From Stenotrophomonas sp. 364 (lineage in GTDB: Bacteria; Pseudomonadota; Gammaproteobacteria; Xanthomonadales; Xanthomonadaceae), in the NCBI RefSeq assembly GCF_009832905.1, contig NZ_CP047135.1, forward strand, positions 1,404,001 to 1,468,000: a stretch of DNA of 64,000 nucleotides, read 5' to 3'. Under the pieces are notes generated by a model. That model was not told the origin of the DNA, made no database searches, and saw only the letters and a list, made by a program, of their open reading frames with translations. Positions 1-7,348 of this stretch are shown piece after piece (the stretch's first letter is position 1; every line of letters starts with the position of its first letter). A program made the position numbers and the translations under genes.

Positions 1-1000
1 TCCACGGCGTCATCTTCTCTTCCTCGGTGCCGGGCAGGAAGCCGATGTCCTCGCCGACGCTGACCGTGGCGCGGGTCATGATGATCTCGCGGTAGCGCTG
101 CTGGTCCATGGTCTGGGCCAGGCCGGCGGCCAGCGCCAGCAGGGTCTTGCCGGTACCGGCGGTGCCGAGCAGGGTGACGAAATCGATCTCCGGGTCCATC
201 AGCGCGTTGAGGGCGAAGTTCTGCTCGCGGTTGCGCGCGCTGATGCCCCACACCGCGTGGCTGCCGTGGCGGAAGTCGTTGACCAGCGACAGGGTGATCT
301 TGTCGCCATCCACCTTGGCCACGCGCAGTTCGACTTCATCGTCCCCGGGCAGGTACGCATACTGGTTGGGGTGCCAGTTCTCGTCTTCGCTGGCGATGAT
401 TTCGTAACTGGTGCGGCCCTTGTCGCTCCAGCTGCGCAGGTTGTCGGTGTGCTTCTTCCAGAAATCTTCCGGCAGTTCGGTGGCGCCGGTGTAGAGCAGG
501 CTGAAATCATCCAGCGCGCGGTCGTTTTCGTAGTCTTCGGACACGATGCCGGCGATGGCCGCCTTGATCCGCAGGTTGATGTCCTTGGAGACGAACACCA
601 CCGGGATCTCGGGGATCTGTTCCTTCAGTGCCAGGATCGCGCCGAGGATGGCGTTGTCCGGGATGACCGCGCCAAAGCTCTTGCCCGCATCGAAGTGACT
701 GGTCTGGAACCGCAGCAGGCCCACGCTCTGCTTGCCGCGCAGCTGCAGCCCGTTGGGCCGTTGCAGCGGAATGCCGTCGGCCAGGTTGTCCAGGCCCGAC
801 GCCTGCACCAGCTCGTTGAGGAAGCGGCTGACCTGGCGCGCGTTGCGGCTGGCCTCGGTGGTGCCCTTCTTGCCGTTGTCCAGCTCTTCGATCACCTGCA
901 TCGGCAGGTAGACATCATGCTCCTCGAACTTGAACAGCGCGGTCGGATCGTGCATGAGCACGTTGGTATCCAGAACGTAGATGCGCTTGCCTCGGGTCAT
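1..1000 (-). CDS. phoH: PhoH-family ATPase with N-terminal PIN domain (3' end cut by window edge)
   Basis: A predicted RNA-binding P-loop ATPase joined to a PIN-type nuclease domain (YlaK/PhoH2 class). The visible 333 codons begin MTRGKRIYVLDTNVLMHD, a PIN domain start with its first metal-binding Asp, followed by an acidic PIN body to about residue 140. A linker then leads into the ATPase, whose Walker A GTAGTGKT lies near residue 280. The gene leaves the window before Walker B. Two in-frame ATGs are possible (1006 and 1000); 1000 is preferred because AGGA lies about 8 nt upstream. bcp lies upstream in the same direction after an 81-bp gap. The PIN-PhoH assignment is firm; the biological substrate is unknown. 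Confidence 0.9.
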   Translation of the reverse strand, partial: MTRGKRIYVLDTNVLMHDPTALFKFEEHDVYLPMQVIEELDNGKKGTTEASRNARQVSRFLNELVQASGLDNLADGIPLQRPNGLQLRGKQSVGLLRFQTSHFDAGKSFGAVIPDNAILGAILALKEQIPEIPVVFVSKDINLRIKAAIAGIVSEDYENDRALDDFSLLYTGATELPEDFWKKHTDNLRSWSDKGRTSYEIIASEDENWHPNQYAYLPGDDEVELRVAKVDGDKITLSLVNDFRHGSHAVWGISARNREQNFALNALMDPEIDFVTLLGTAGTGKTLLALAAGLAQTMDQQRYREIIMTRATVSVGEDIGFLPGTEEEKMTPW

Positions 1001-1081
1001 CGTCATTTCCTGGTGGCAGAACAGGGACAAGCCATCACAGCCTGCAGGGCAGGGTGATGGCCATTGGGGGGTGCAGGTTGG

Positions 1082-1561
1082 TCACTGGGTTTTCGCGGCC
1101 TTCAGGGCTTCAAGGACGGTGTCTGCGTGGCCGGCCACCTTGACCTTGCGCCACGCCTGCACGATACGACTGTCGGGCGAAATCAGGAAGGTGCTGCGCT
1201 CGATGCCGCGCACCTGCTTGCCGTACATGTTCTTGAGCTTGATCACGTCGAAGGCGGTGCACAGCGCTTCGTCGCCGTCGCTGATCAGCGGGAAGGCGAA
1301 GCCCTGCTTGGCGCAGAAGTTGTCGTGGGATTTGACCGAATCGCGGGAAACACCGAACACGCGCGCATCGAGGCGGGTGAATTCGGGCAGCAGCGCGTTG
1401 AAGTCGATGCCTTCGGTGGTGCAGCCCGGCGTGCTGTCCTTCGGGTAGAAATACAGCACCAGCCACTGGCCGGCGAGTGCGCCGAGGGAGGTGTGCTCGC
1501 CGCCGGACAACGCCAGCGGCAGTGCGAGGGTGGTGCTGTCCAGGGTGTCGCCGTCGTTCAT
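1082..1561 (-). CDS. bcp: Thioredoxin-dependent peroxiredoxin, Bcp/PrxQ family
   Basis: Reduces hydrogen peroxide and organic hydroperoxides in the cytoplasm. The 159-residue protein has the thioredoxin-fold core and the peroxidatic cysteine in PKDSTPGCTTEG (about residue 45). E. coli Bcp has a resolving Cys five residues later; here that place is not cysteine (GCTTEGIDF), so the enzyme probably works as a 1-Cys type or uses another thiol. The start at 1561 is chosen because AAGGA lies just upstream; an upstream in-frame Met gives a non-homologous extension. The bcp-gcvR-dapA-bamC gene order is the same as in E. coli. Confidence 0.93.
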   Translation of the reverse strand: MNDGDTLDSTTLALPLALSGGEHTSLGALAGQWLVLYFYPKDSTPGCTTEGIDFNALLPEFTRLDARVFGVSRDSVKSHDNFCAKQGFAFPLISDGDEALCTAFDVIKLKNMYGKQVRGIERSTFLISPDSRIVQAWRKVKVAGHADTVLEALKAAKTQ

Positions 1562-1639
1562 GGGTTCCTTTCCGGATCCTGGGGTCGTGCCATTACACCT
1601 GCATGAAACGCCGCGCGCCCGTGACGAACGCGCGAACAA

Positions 1640-2200
1640 TCAGAACTTCATCGGATCCATGATGGCATCCAGGTTCAGGTGGTCGCAGAATTCGAGGAAA
1701 TCGTCGCGCAGCGCGGCGATGTGCATGTTGGCCGGCACCCCGATGGTGACCTGCGCCGAGAACATCTCCGCGCCGGTCTGCATCGCCCGGTAGCGGGTGC
1801 TCTGCAGGTTTTCGATGGTGATGCCCTGGCGGTCGAAGAAATCGGCCAGCTGGAACAGGATGCCCGGCTTGTCGGCGGCAATCACTTCCACGATGTACGG
1901 CAGCAGGTTGGATTGCGCCTGCTTGGCACCGGTGCGGTACCACACCAGCTTCAGGCCTTCTTCGCGCTCGAGCCGGGTCAGCATGGCTTCCAGCTTGGCC
2001 ACCGCGTCCCACGAGCCGGTGGCCAGCGCGGTCACCGAGACATCGCGGCCGACCGTGGCCAGGCGTGCATCAACCAGGTTGCAACCGCTGTCGGAGATAC
2101 GCCGTGTGACAGGCAGCAGGGGGGACTCCGGATGCGTCGTGTAGGCGTTGATCAGGAGATGGTTTTCGGTCGGCGCAGGCCGCGGCGTGGTGTCGGTCAA
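1640..2200 (-). CDS. gcvR: GcvR-like ACT-domain regulator of glycine cleavage
   Basis: A 186-residue protein with two ACT-like halves, the size of E. coli GcvR (190 aa), a glycine-sensing accessory repressor that acts with GcvA. The first half opens with LLINAYTTHP and the second with IVEVIAADKPGILFQLADFF, a classical ACT motif. The start is inferred to be TTG at 2200, giving (M)TDTTPRPAPTENHL with a GGAA upstream; farther upstream ATGs would run into the dapA promoter region. Divergent from dapA with a 163-bp gap. Its pairing with bcp and dapA is ancestral synteny. No gcvA lies in the window. Confidence 0.85.
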   Translation of the reverse strand: MTDTTPRPAPTENHLLINAYTTHPESPLLPVTRRISDSGCNLVDARLATVGRDVSVTALATGSWDAVAKLEAMLTRLEREEGLKLVWYRTGAKQAQSNLLPYIVEVIAADKPGILFQLADFFDRQGITIENLQSTRYRAMQTGAEMFSAQVTIGVPANMHIAALRDDFLEFCDHLNLDAIMDPMKF

Positions 2201-2363
2201 GAGGGTTCCGGGTGATGCAAGGTGAGTCTGAACGGCCGGCGACGGCACGTTCGCCGGAGTCCAGCATACTTGCCCGTGCTTTCGACCCGCAAGTAACATG
2301 CAACCTACATCCGGCCGGCGTTTAGGCCCGCTGGGTTCCCCCTTTCTTCCGAGCAACGTTTCC

Positions 2364-3257
2364 TTGTCCCTTTCCGGTCTCATCACCGCGCTGGCCACGC
2401 CTTTCAAGGCCGATGGCGCATTGGATCCCGACGGTTGGCAGCGCCTGCTGCACCTGCAACTGGAGGGTGGCGTTCACGGGGTGGTGGTGGCCGGTTCGAC
2501 CGGCGAGGCCGCGACCCTGTCCGACGACGAGTACGACCAGCTGCTGCGCAGCGCGGTCAAAACCGTGGCCGGGCGCATCCCGGTGCTGGCCGGGACCGGC
2601 CTGTCGGGCACGGCGAAAACCATCGAACAGACCCGCCGGGCCGCCGCCAGCGGCGCCACCCATGCGCTGGTGGTGACCCCGCCGTACGTGCGGCCCACCC
2701 AGGAAGGGCTCATTGCCCACTACCGCGCCGTCGCCGACCAGGGCGGGCTGCCGGTGATCCTGTACAACGTGCCCGGGCGCACCGGCTGCGACATGCGGCC
2801 CGAAACCGTGGCCGTGCTGGCCGCGCACCCGAACATCGTGGGTATCAAGGAAGCCGTGGGCGATGTGGGCCGCGTGCAGGCCCTGATGGCGCTGCGTTCG
2901 GCCGATTTTGCCGTGCTCAGTGGCGATGACGGGACTGCGGCGCGCTCGATCCTGTCCGGCGTGGATGGCCTGATCTCGGTGGGCTCCAACGCGCTGCCGG
3001 GCGCCTACCGACGCATGTGCGACCTGGCCGCGGCCGGCGAGCGCGAGGCGACCGAGGCGTGGGATGCCCGCCTGGAGCCGTTCCATGAATTCTGCGGCGT
3101 GGAGTCCAATCCGATCCCGGTGAAGGACCTGCTGCGCCGGATCGGCATCGGCCACGGGCTTCGCCTGCCGCTGCTGTCCCTGTCCGCGGCGCATCACGCC
3201 GCTGCCGAACACCTGGCCACCGACATCGGTGCGCTGGAAGCACTATCCAACCACTGA
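2364..3257 (+). CDS. dapA: 4-hydroxy-tetrahydrodipicolinate synthase
   Basis: Condenses pyruvate with aspartate semialdehyde, the first committed step of lysine and meso-diaminopimelate synthesis. The protein has 297 residues and begins [14 protein letters not shown]. It carries [12 protein letters not shown] (substrate-binding Thr), [10 protein letters not shown] (catalytic Tyr) and GIKEAVGD with the Schiff-base Lys. The TTG start at 2364 is chosen because it yields the usual xanthomonad N-terminus; the ATG at 2298 would add 22 unrelated residues. The bamC-like lipoprotein gene follows 27 bp later, as in E. coli. Confidence 0.95.
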   Translation: MSLSGLITALATPFKADGALDPDGWQRLLHLQLEGGVHGVVVAGSTGEAATLSDDEYDQLLRSAVKTVAGRIPVLAGTGLSGTAKTIEQTRRAAASGATHALVVTPPYVRPTQEGLIAHYRAVADQGGLPVILYNVPGRTGCDMRPETVAVLAAHPNIVGIKEAVGDVGRVQALMALRSADFAVLSGDDGTAARSILSGVDGLISVGSNALPGAYRRMCDLAAAGEREATEAWDARLEPFHEFCGVESNPIPVKDLLRRIGIGHGLRLPLLSLSAAHHAAAEHLATDIGALEALSNH

Positions 3258-3284
3258 CCACCCGTGGTCACCCAGGAGATTCCC

Positions 3285-3806
3285 ATGCGTCAATCCGTTT
3301 CCGCCATCCGCGTGCTGTCCTTCGCGATCCTGGCCACTGCCACCCTCGTGGGTACCACTGGTTGCTTCAAGCGCGGGGCCAAGGGCGACTACGCGCTGGC
3401 GCCGGAAATGCGTCCGCTGGAAGTGCCGCCGGACCTGAACGCCCCGGGCGGCAGCCCGGCCGCCCAGGTGCCGGTGCTGGCCTCGCAGGCGGCCAGGCCG
3501 GCGCCGGCGGCAGCGTCCACCCAGGCCCCGACCAACGCGGCCGGCTTCACCGTGCCGGGCAGCAAGGACGAGGTATTCGGCAAGGTCGGCACCGCGCTGG
3601 AATCGGTGGCCGGCGTGAAGATCGCCAGCAAGGCACAGCTGCTGGGTTCCTATGACGTGGCCTACGAAGGCAGCGACTTCCTGGTTCGTGTGGTCGGCGT
3701 GGAAGCCGGCGCCTACGTGTCGGCCGTCGACCCGCGCGGTCTGCCGGCCACCGGTGCCGCCCCGACCAAGCTGCTGGGCGAGCTGAAGGCGAAGCTGGCT
3801 CCGTAA
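3285..3806 (+). CDS. bamC: Short BamC/NlpB-like outer-membrane lipoprotein
   Basis: A probable lipoprotein of 173 residues. It has an N-terminal signal with a TTGC lipobox (Cys about residue 26), then a Pro-rich linker with PLEVPPDLNAP, which resembles the unstructured BamC segment that binds BamD. One small C-terminal domain follows (residues about 85-173). E. coli BamC has 344 residues and two helix-grip domains, so this is a one-domain version. Placement directly after dapA is the E. coli dapA-bamC arrangement and is the main support for the name. The RBS AGGAG lies 6 nt before the ATG. The BamC call is inference. Confidence 0.65.
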   Translation: MRQSVSAIRVLSFAILATATLVGTTGCFKRGAKGDYALAPEMRPLEVPPDLNAPGGSPAAQVPVLASQAARPAPAAASTQAPTNAAGFTVPGSKDEVFGKVGTALESVAGVKIASKAQLLGSYDVAYEGSDFLVRVVGVEAGAYVSAVDPRGLPATGAAPTKLLGELKAKLAP

Positions 3807-3905
3807 GGGACGCCGGCGGCAGGTCCGGACCGGCTCGGCGCTGAAGGCGTTGGGCCCGGGAGCAGCCAGCCAGTGGCCGGCACTACCCGTCATCTGTCAG
3901 CGATA

Positions 3906-3936
3906 CGAAAAAGGGCGCCCATGGCGCCCTTTTTCG
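3906..3936. terminator. Bidirectional intrinsic terminator
   Basis: A perfect palindrome: a GGGCGCC/GGCGCCC stem with a 3-nt loop, flanked by an A-run on the left and a T-run on the right. It lies between the 3' ends of the convergent bamC-like and ferredoxin genes and should stop transcription from both sides. Confidence 0.85.
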
Positions 3937-3955
3937 TTGCCGCCGCTTTGGGGGC

Positions 3956-4279
3956 TCAGCGTTCCAGCAGTGGCAGCTTGTCCGGCTTGCCGTCCCATTC
4001 GCCGGCGTCGGCGGGCGGGTCCTTGCGCACGGTCAGCACCGGCCAGGCCTTGGCCAGCTCGGCATTGAGGCCCACGAACACTTCCTGCCCGGCGGGCACG
4101 TCGTCTTCGGGGAAAATCGCGTTGACCGGGCATTCCGGTTCGCACAGGGTGCAGTCGATGCACTCGTCCGGGTCGATCACCAGGAAGTTCGGGCCTTCAT
4201 GGAAGCAATCCACGGGGCACACTTCCACGCAATCGGTGTGTTTGCACTTGATGCAGTTTTCGGTGACAACGAAAGGCAT
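3956..4279 (-). CDS. fdxA: 7Fe ferredoxin (3Fe-4S / 4Fe-4S), FdxA type
   Basis: A 107-residue electron carrier. It begins [20 protein letters not shown] and carries the classical clusters: C-x2-C-x4-C-x3-CP for one cluster and [12 protein letters not shown] for the other, followed by the roughly 50-residue C-terminal extension typical of Azotobacter-type 7Fe ferredoxins. The ATG at 4279 gives the family N-terminus; the longer reading frame upstream is not homologous. No obvious redox partner is adjacent, so its role is a general low-potential carrier. Confidence 0.93.
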   Translation of the reverse strand: MPFVVTENCIKCKHTDCVEVCPVDCFHEGPNFLVIDPDECIDCTLCEPECPVNAIFPEDDVPAGQEVFVGLNAELAKAWPVLTVRKDPPADAGEWDGKPDKLPLLER

Positions 4280-4431
4280 GGGGAAATCCGGCGTTAAGCC
4301 GCGTAATTCTAGAACAGGTTGTGACTGAATGCTGGCGCGGCGTACTCGACCGGCCCGCCCCGAGGACTGCGCAGGCACGCGCAGCCCTTGTGCAGCAAGG
4401 CGTTGCGGGGTCTGCTTCGCCCTGCAACCGG

Positions 4432-5340
4432 TCAGTTCACGCGGACCCGGCTCTCCGGGAGGCCGGGATGCGCCTGGGGCGCGCTGAACAGGCTGCCGGC
4501 CTGCGGGCTGGCCGCCAACTGTTCGGGCGTGTGGTCCAGCTGCGAACTGATCACGTACAAGGTGCGCAGGTCGGGGCCGCCGAAGGCAACGCAGGTGGGG
4601 TTCTTGACCGGCACCGGCTGCACCTCCAGCAGTGCGCCGTCGGCGCCATAGCAGCTCACCTGGCTGGCCCGCCATTGCGCGTTCCAGACCCGCCCGTCGG
4701 CGTCCACCGCTGACCCGTCGGGCTCGGCAGCGCGGTTGGCCAGCGTGGTGAACACACGCACGTTGGCGGTGCTGGCGCGCTCGGGGTCGTAATCGCAGGC
4801 CATGATCTGCGGCGTCACCGAGTCGCACCAGTACAGCGTGCGGCCATCCAGGCTGAAGCTGATCGCGTTGGGAATCACGATGCCCGGCAGCGGCAGTGTG
4901 CGCAGGCCGTGGCGGCTGGAGTACTGATAGAAGCGGCCATCGGCAGCCCGCGCCGGGTGTTCGTTCATCGTGCCGAACACGAAGTTGCCGTGGCGGTCGG
5001 CGCGGCCATCATTGCTGCGCGTGTATGCGTTGTGTGGGTCCACATCGGCCAGCCACTGCAGCGGCAGCGCATCGTCGGTAGCGGCGGCCAGGTCGGCGCG
5101 GTGCAGCGAACTGACCAATGCGACCAGCAGCGTGCCATCGTCGAACAACCCGATGCAGCCGGGCCGGTCCGGCAACACCCAGTGGCGCGTGCTGCCGCTG
5201 GCCGGGGTGTGCTGCCACAGCCGACGTTCGGCGATGTCCATCCAGAGCAGGCTTTGCCGCCGGTCGCACCAGAGAACGCCCTCGCCGTGGGTGCAGCGGC
5301 TGTCCACCGCCAGCGTGGCCGTCGCGCGTTCGAGGCTCAT
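4432..5340 (-). CDS. SMP-30/gluconolactonase/LRE-family sugar lactonase
   Basis: A predicted Ca/Zn-dependent sugar lactonase with a six-bladed beta-propeller, 302 residues. Expected metal ligands are visible: Glu in THGEGVLW near the N-terminus, Asn in [13 protein letters not shown] and Asp in LYWCDS. It begins [12 protein letters not shown]. The ATG at 5340 lacks a Shine-Dalgarno but overlaps (ATGA) the stop of a 27-codon upstream ORF that has a strong one, so translational coupling is likely. A sugar MFS transporter gene is divergent, suggesting uptake and oxidation of an aldose. The exact sugar cannot be read from the sequence. Confidence 0.88.
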   Translation of the reverse strand: MSLERATATLAVDSRCTHGEGVLWCDRRQSLLWMDIAERRLWQHTPASGSTRHWVLPDRPGCIGLFDDGTLLVALVSSLHRADLAAATDDALPLQWLADVDPHNAYTRSNDGRADRHGNFVFGTMNEHPARAADGRFYQYSSRHGLRTLPLPGIVIPNAISFSLDGRTLYWCDSVTPQIMACDYDPERASTANVRVFTTLANRAAEPDGSAVDADGRVWNAQWRASQVSCYGADGALLEVQPVPVKNPTCVAFGGPDLRTLYVISSQLDHTPEQLAASPQAGSLFSAPQAHPGLPESRVRVN

Positions 5341-5420
5341 TGCGACGCACCGGTGGGCATCCGCACCATCGGCGTGGCGCCACAGCGGGATGGGGCACTC
5401 AGGCGGACGTTCATGGGCAT
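5337..5420 (-). CDS. Possible 27-residue upstream ORF coupled to the lactonase gene
   Basis: ATG at 5420, nine bases after GAGGAG (5430-5435), opens a frame of 27 codons beginning MPMNVRLSAPSRC. Its TGA overlaps the lactonase ATG as ATGA. The peptide resembles nothing I recognise, and its main effect may be to bring ribosomes to the lactonase start. No run of one repeated codon is present, so amino-acid attenuation is not indicated. It could also be a remnant of a longer gene. Confidence 0.35.
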   Translation of the reverse strand: MPMNVRLSAPSRCGATPMVRMPTGASQ

Positions 5421-5632
5421 GGACAGGCGCTCCTCGACAATGCTGCGCCACGCCCGGGAGTGGGCAGGGCGGCCAGGCGGGCATGGTCGCAGTGGAGGGC
5501 GTCGGTGTTCAACCGGTCGTCGCCGTGCCCCGGTCCACCCGCCGCCGCCCAGCCGGCACGAAAGGTATGAGAACCTGCGCCATCCGTCCCTGCTGCGGTC
5601 GTGCGCAGCGTCCCTTCAACCCAGGGTTTCCC
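5421..5632. other. Divergent intergenic region between lactonase and sugar transporter
   Basis: About 210 bp holding the leader of the upstream ORF on the minus strand and the transporter promoter on the plus strand. I see no clear sigma-70 hexamer pair and no strong operator palindrome, and no REP element. Long frames that cross it are GC-rich shadows. Confidence 0.5.
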
Positions 5633-7063
5633 ATGACCAGTGCTTCGCTCAGCAGTACACGTGCCGGCAGCGGCGAGAACACCGGCTTCATCGTCCTGAT
5701 CAGCTGCGTGGCCACCATCGGTGGCTTCCTGTTCGGGTTCGACAGCGGCGTGATCAACGGCACCGTCGATGGCCTCAAGGACACGTTCCAGTCCAGCTCG
5801 GCCGGGATCGGCTTCGAGGTCGCCTCGATGCTGCTCGGCTGCGCGATCGGTGCGTTCTTCGCCGGCCGCCTGGGCGACCGGCTCGGCCGCCGCGGCGTGC
5901 TGATCATCGCGGCCGTGATGTTCCTGTTCTCGGCCCTGGGGGCCGGTGCGGCGTACAGCTCCACGGTGTTCATCATTGCCCGGGTGATCGGCGGGTTCGC
6001 GGTCGGCGCGGCCAGCGTGATGTCGCCGGCCTACATTGCGGAGGTGGCCTCGGCCCGGTACCGCGGCCGGTTGGCCACGGTGCAGCAGATCGCGATCATC
6101 AGCGGGTTGTTCTGTGCCTTCCTCAGCAACTATCTATTGGCCAAGGCGGCCGGCGCCTCCACCGAGTCCCTGTGGCTGGGCCAGGCGGCATGGCGCTGGA
6201 TGTTCTGGATGCAGGCCATTCCCTCGCTGCTGTTCTTGTGCCTGTTGCTGGTGATCCCGGAAAGCCCGCGCTTCCTGGTGGTCAAAGGGCGGCATGACCA
6301 GGCCCTGGCGGTGCTGACCCGTCTGTATGGGCCGGCCGAGGCCCAGGCCAAGATCACCGAGATCGAAGGCTCGCTATCCCAGGACCAGCACCGCCCGACC
6401 TTCTCGGACCTGATCAGCAAGGCCACCGGCAAGCTGCGCCCGATCGTCTGGATCGGCATCGGTCTGGCCGTGTTCCAGCAGCTGGTGGGCATCAACGTCG
6501 TCTTCTACTACGGCGCGGTGCTGTGGCAGGCGGTGGGCTTCTCGGAGAACGACGCGCTGCTGATCAACGTACTCTCCGGTGCGCTCAGCATCGGCGCCTG
6601 CCTGGTCACCGTGGTGCTGATCGACCGCATCGGCCGCAAGCCGCTGCTGTGGATCGGCTCGGTGGGCATGGCGATCTCGCTGGCGCTGGTCACCATCGCC
6701 TTCGCCAGCGGGTCGCTGGATGCCGGCGGCACGCTGCAGCTGTCTGACAGCATGGGCGTGCTGGCGCTGGTCGCGGCCAACGTCTACGTGATCTTCTTCA
6801 ACATGTCCTGGGGCCCGGTGATGTGGGTGATGCTGGGCGAGATGTTCCCCAACCAGATCCGCGGCTCGGGGCTGGCGGTGGCCGGTGCGGCGCAGTGGAC
6901 GGCCAACTTCGCCATCACCGTGTCCTTCCCGGTGCTGCTGGGCAGTATCGGTCTGGCCGGGGCCTATGGCATCTATACGGTCGCCGCGGTGCTGTCGGTG
7001 TTCTTCGTGCTGCGCTTCGTCAACGAGACCAAGGGCAAGGAGCTGGAGCAGATGGAGGGCTGA
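5633..7063 (+). CDS. Sugar porter, MFS (glucose/xylose/arabinose:H+ symporter type)
   Basis: A 476-residue inner-membrane transporter with 12 predicted helices. Sugar-porter signatures are all present: GGFLFGFDSGVINGT in TM1, DRLGRRG after TM2, PESPRFL at the end of the first half, FQQLVGINVVFYYG in TM7, DRIGRKPLL in the second half and the terminal NETKGKELEQM. The ATG at 5633 follows AGGG and gives MTSASLSSTRAG; the in-frame extension upstream has no homology. Divergent from the SMP-30 lactonase, implying shared sugar metabolism. The QQLVGIN motif is shared by glucose, xylose and galactose carriers, so specificity is open. Confidence 0.93.
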   Translation: MTSASLSSTRAGSGENTGFIVLISCVATIGGFLFGFDSGVINGTVDGLKDTFQSSSAGIGFEVASMLLGCAIGAFFAGRLGDRLGRRGVLIIAAVMFLFSALGAGAAYSSTVFIIARVIGGFAVGAASVMSPAYIAEVASARYRGRLATVQQIAIISGLFCAFLSNYLLAKAAGASTESLWLGQAAWRWMFWMQAIPSLLFLCLLLVIPESPRFLVVKGRHDQALAVLTRLYGPAEAQAKITEIEGSLSQDQHRPTFSDLISKATGKLRPIVWIGIGLAVFQQLVGINVVFYYGAVLWQAVGFSENDALLINVLSGALSIGACLVTVVLIDRIGRKPLLWIGSVGMAISLALVTIAFASGSLDAGGTLQLSDSMGVLALVAANVYVIFFNMSWGPVMWVMLGEMFPNQIRGSGLAVAGAAQWTANFAITVSFPVLLGSIGLAGAYGIYTVAAVLSVFFVLRFVNETKGKELEQMEG

Positions 7064-7169
7064 GCGCCCGCCCGACCGGGGCGACCCGGTCGGGCGGTGC
7101 AGCGGGCAGCGCGTGCTCCCCGCTGCGCGCCTGGCAGGGCAGGGGCCGGCGGGCCTGGGCCTGGAACGC

Positions 7170-7197
7170 AAAAAACCCCGCCATGGCGGGGTTTTTG
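7170..7197 (+). terminator. Intrinsic terminator after the sugar porter gene
   Basis: A stem CCCCGCC/GGCGGGG flanked by A5 and T5, so it should work in both directions. It lies between the transporter gene and tRNA-Glu and can also end the tRNA transcript, which comes from the other strand. Confidence 0.85.
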
Positions 7198-7215
7198 GCT
7201 GCCGTGCAGCGCGAC

Positions 7216-7290
7216 TGGTGCTCCCTAGGGGACTCGAACCCCTGTTTTAGCCTTGAGAGGGCCACGTCCTAACCATTAGACGAAGGGAGC
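7216..7290 (-). tRNA. tRNA-Glu (anticodon CTC)
   Basis: A full cloverleaf of 75 nt including the encoded 3' CCA. The acceptor GCTCCCT pairs with AGGGAGC. The anticodon arm has the seven-base loop CTCTCAA, read as anticodon CTC (decodes GAG). The T arm is GGGG-TTCGAGT-CCCC. GC-rich bacteria often have both TTC and CTC glutamate isoacceptors. A promoter for it overlaps the pcnB promoter on the opposite strand. Confidence 0.96.
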
Positions 7291-7295
7291 AGACT

Positions 7296-7324
7296 TTGTC
7301 GCGAACTGCGCAGCGCGCTAGTAT
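7296..7324 (+). promoter_or_regulatory. Sigma-70 promoter of pcnB
   Basis: TTGTCG (7296-7301), a 17-nt spacer, then TAGTAT (7319-7324). The expected start site, about 7331, lies only about 4 nt before the pcnB ATG at 7335, so the mRNA would be almost leaderless. The -10 overlaps the -10 of the opposing tRNA-Glu promoter. Confidence 0.6.
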
Positions 7325-7348
7325 ATGGACCTAGATGCCATTGGGCAA
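7320..7348 (-). promoter_or_regulatory. Sigma-70 promoter of tRNA-Glu
   Basis: Reading the minus strand: TTGCCC (7348-7343), a 17-nt spacer, then TATACT (7325-7320), followed by a G+C-rich discriminator, as is usual at stringently controlled stable-RNA promoters. It would start about 23 nt before the mature tRNA. Its -35 lies inside the first codons of pcnB. Confidence 0.6.

Noticed and set aside
257..1057. A 266-codon open frame on the plus strand opposite phoH
   Set aside because: It is the complement of the PIN-PhoH coding sequence; the minus-strand product has clear conserved motifs and this one has none. Many similar long shadow frames exist opposite real genes in this GC-rich DNA.
2298..2363. 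The ATG at 2298 as dapA start
   Set aside because: It adds 22 residues absent from the family; the TTG at 2364 gives the standard MSLSG N-terminus.
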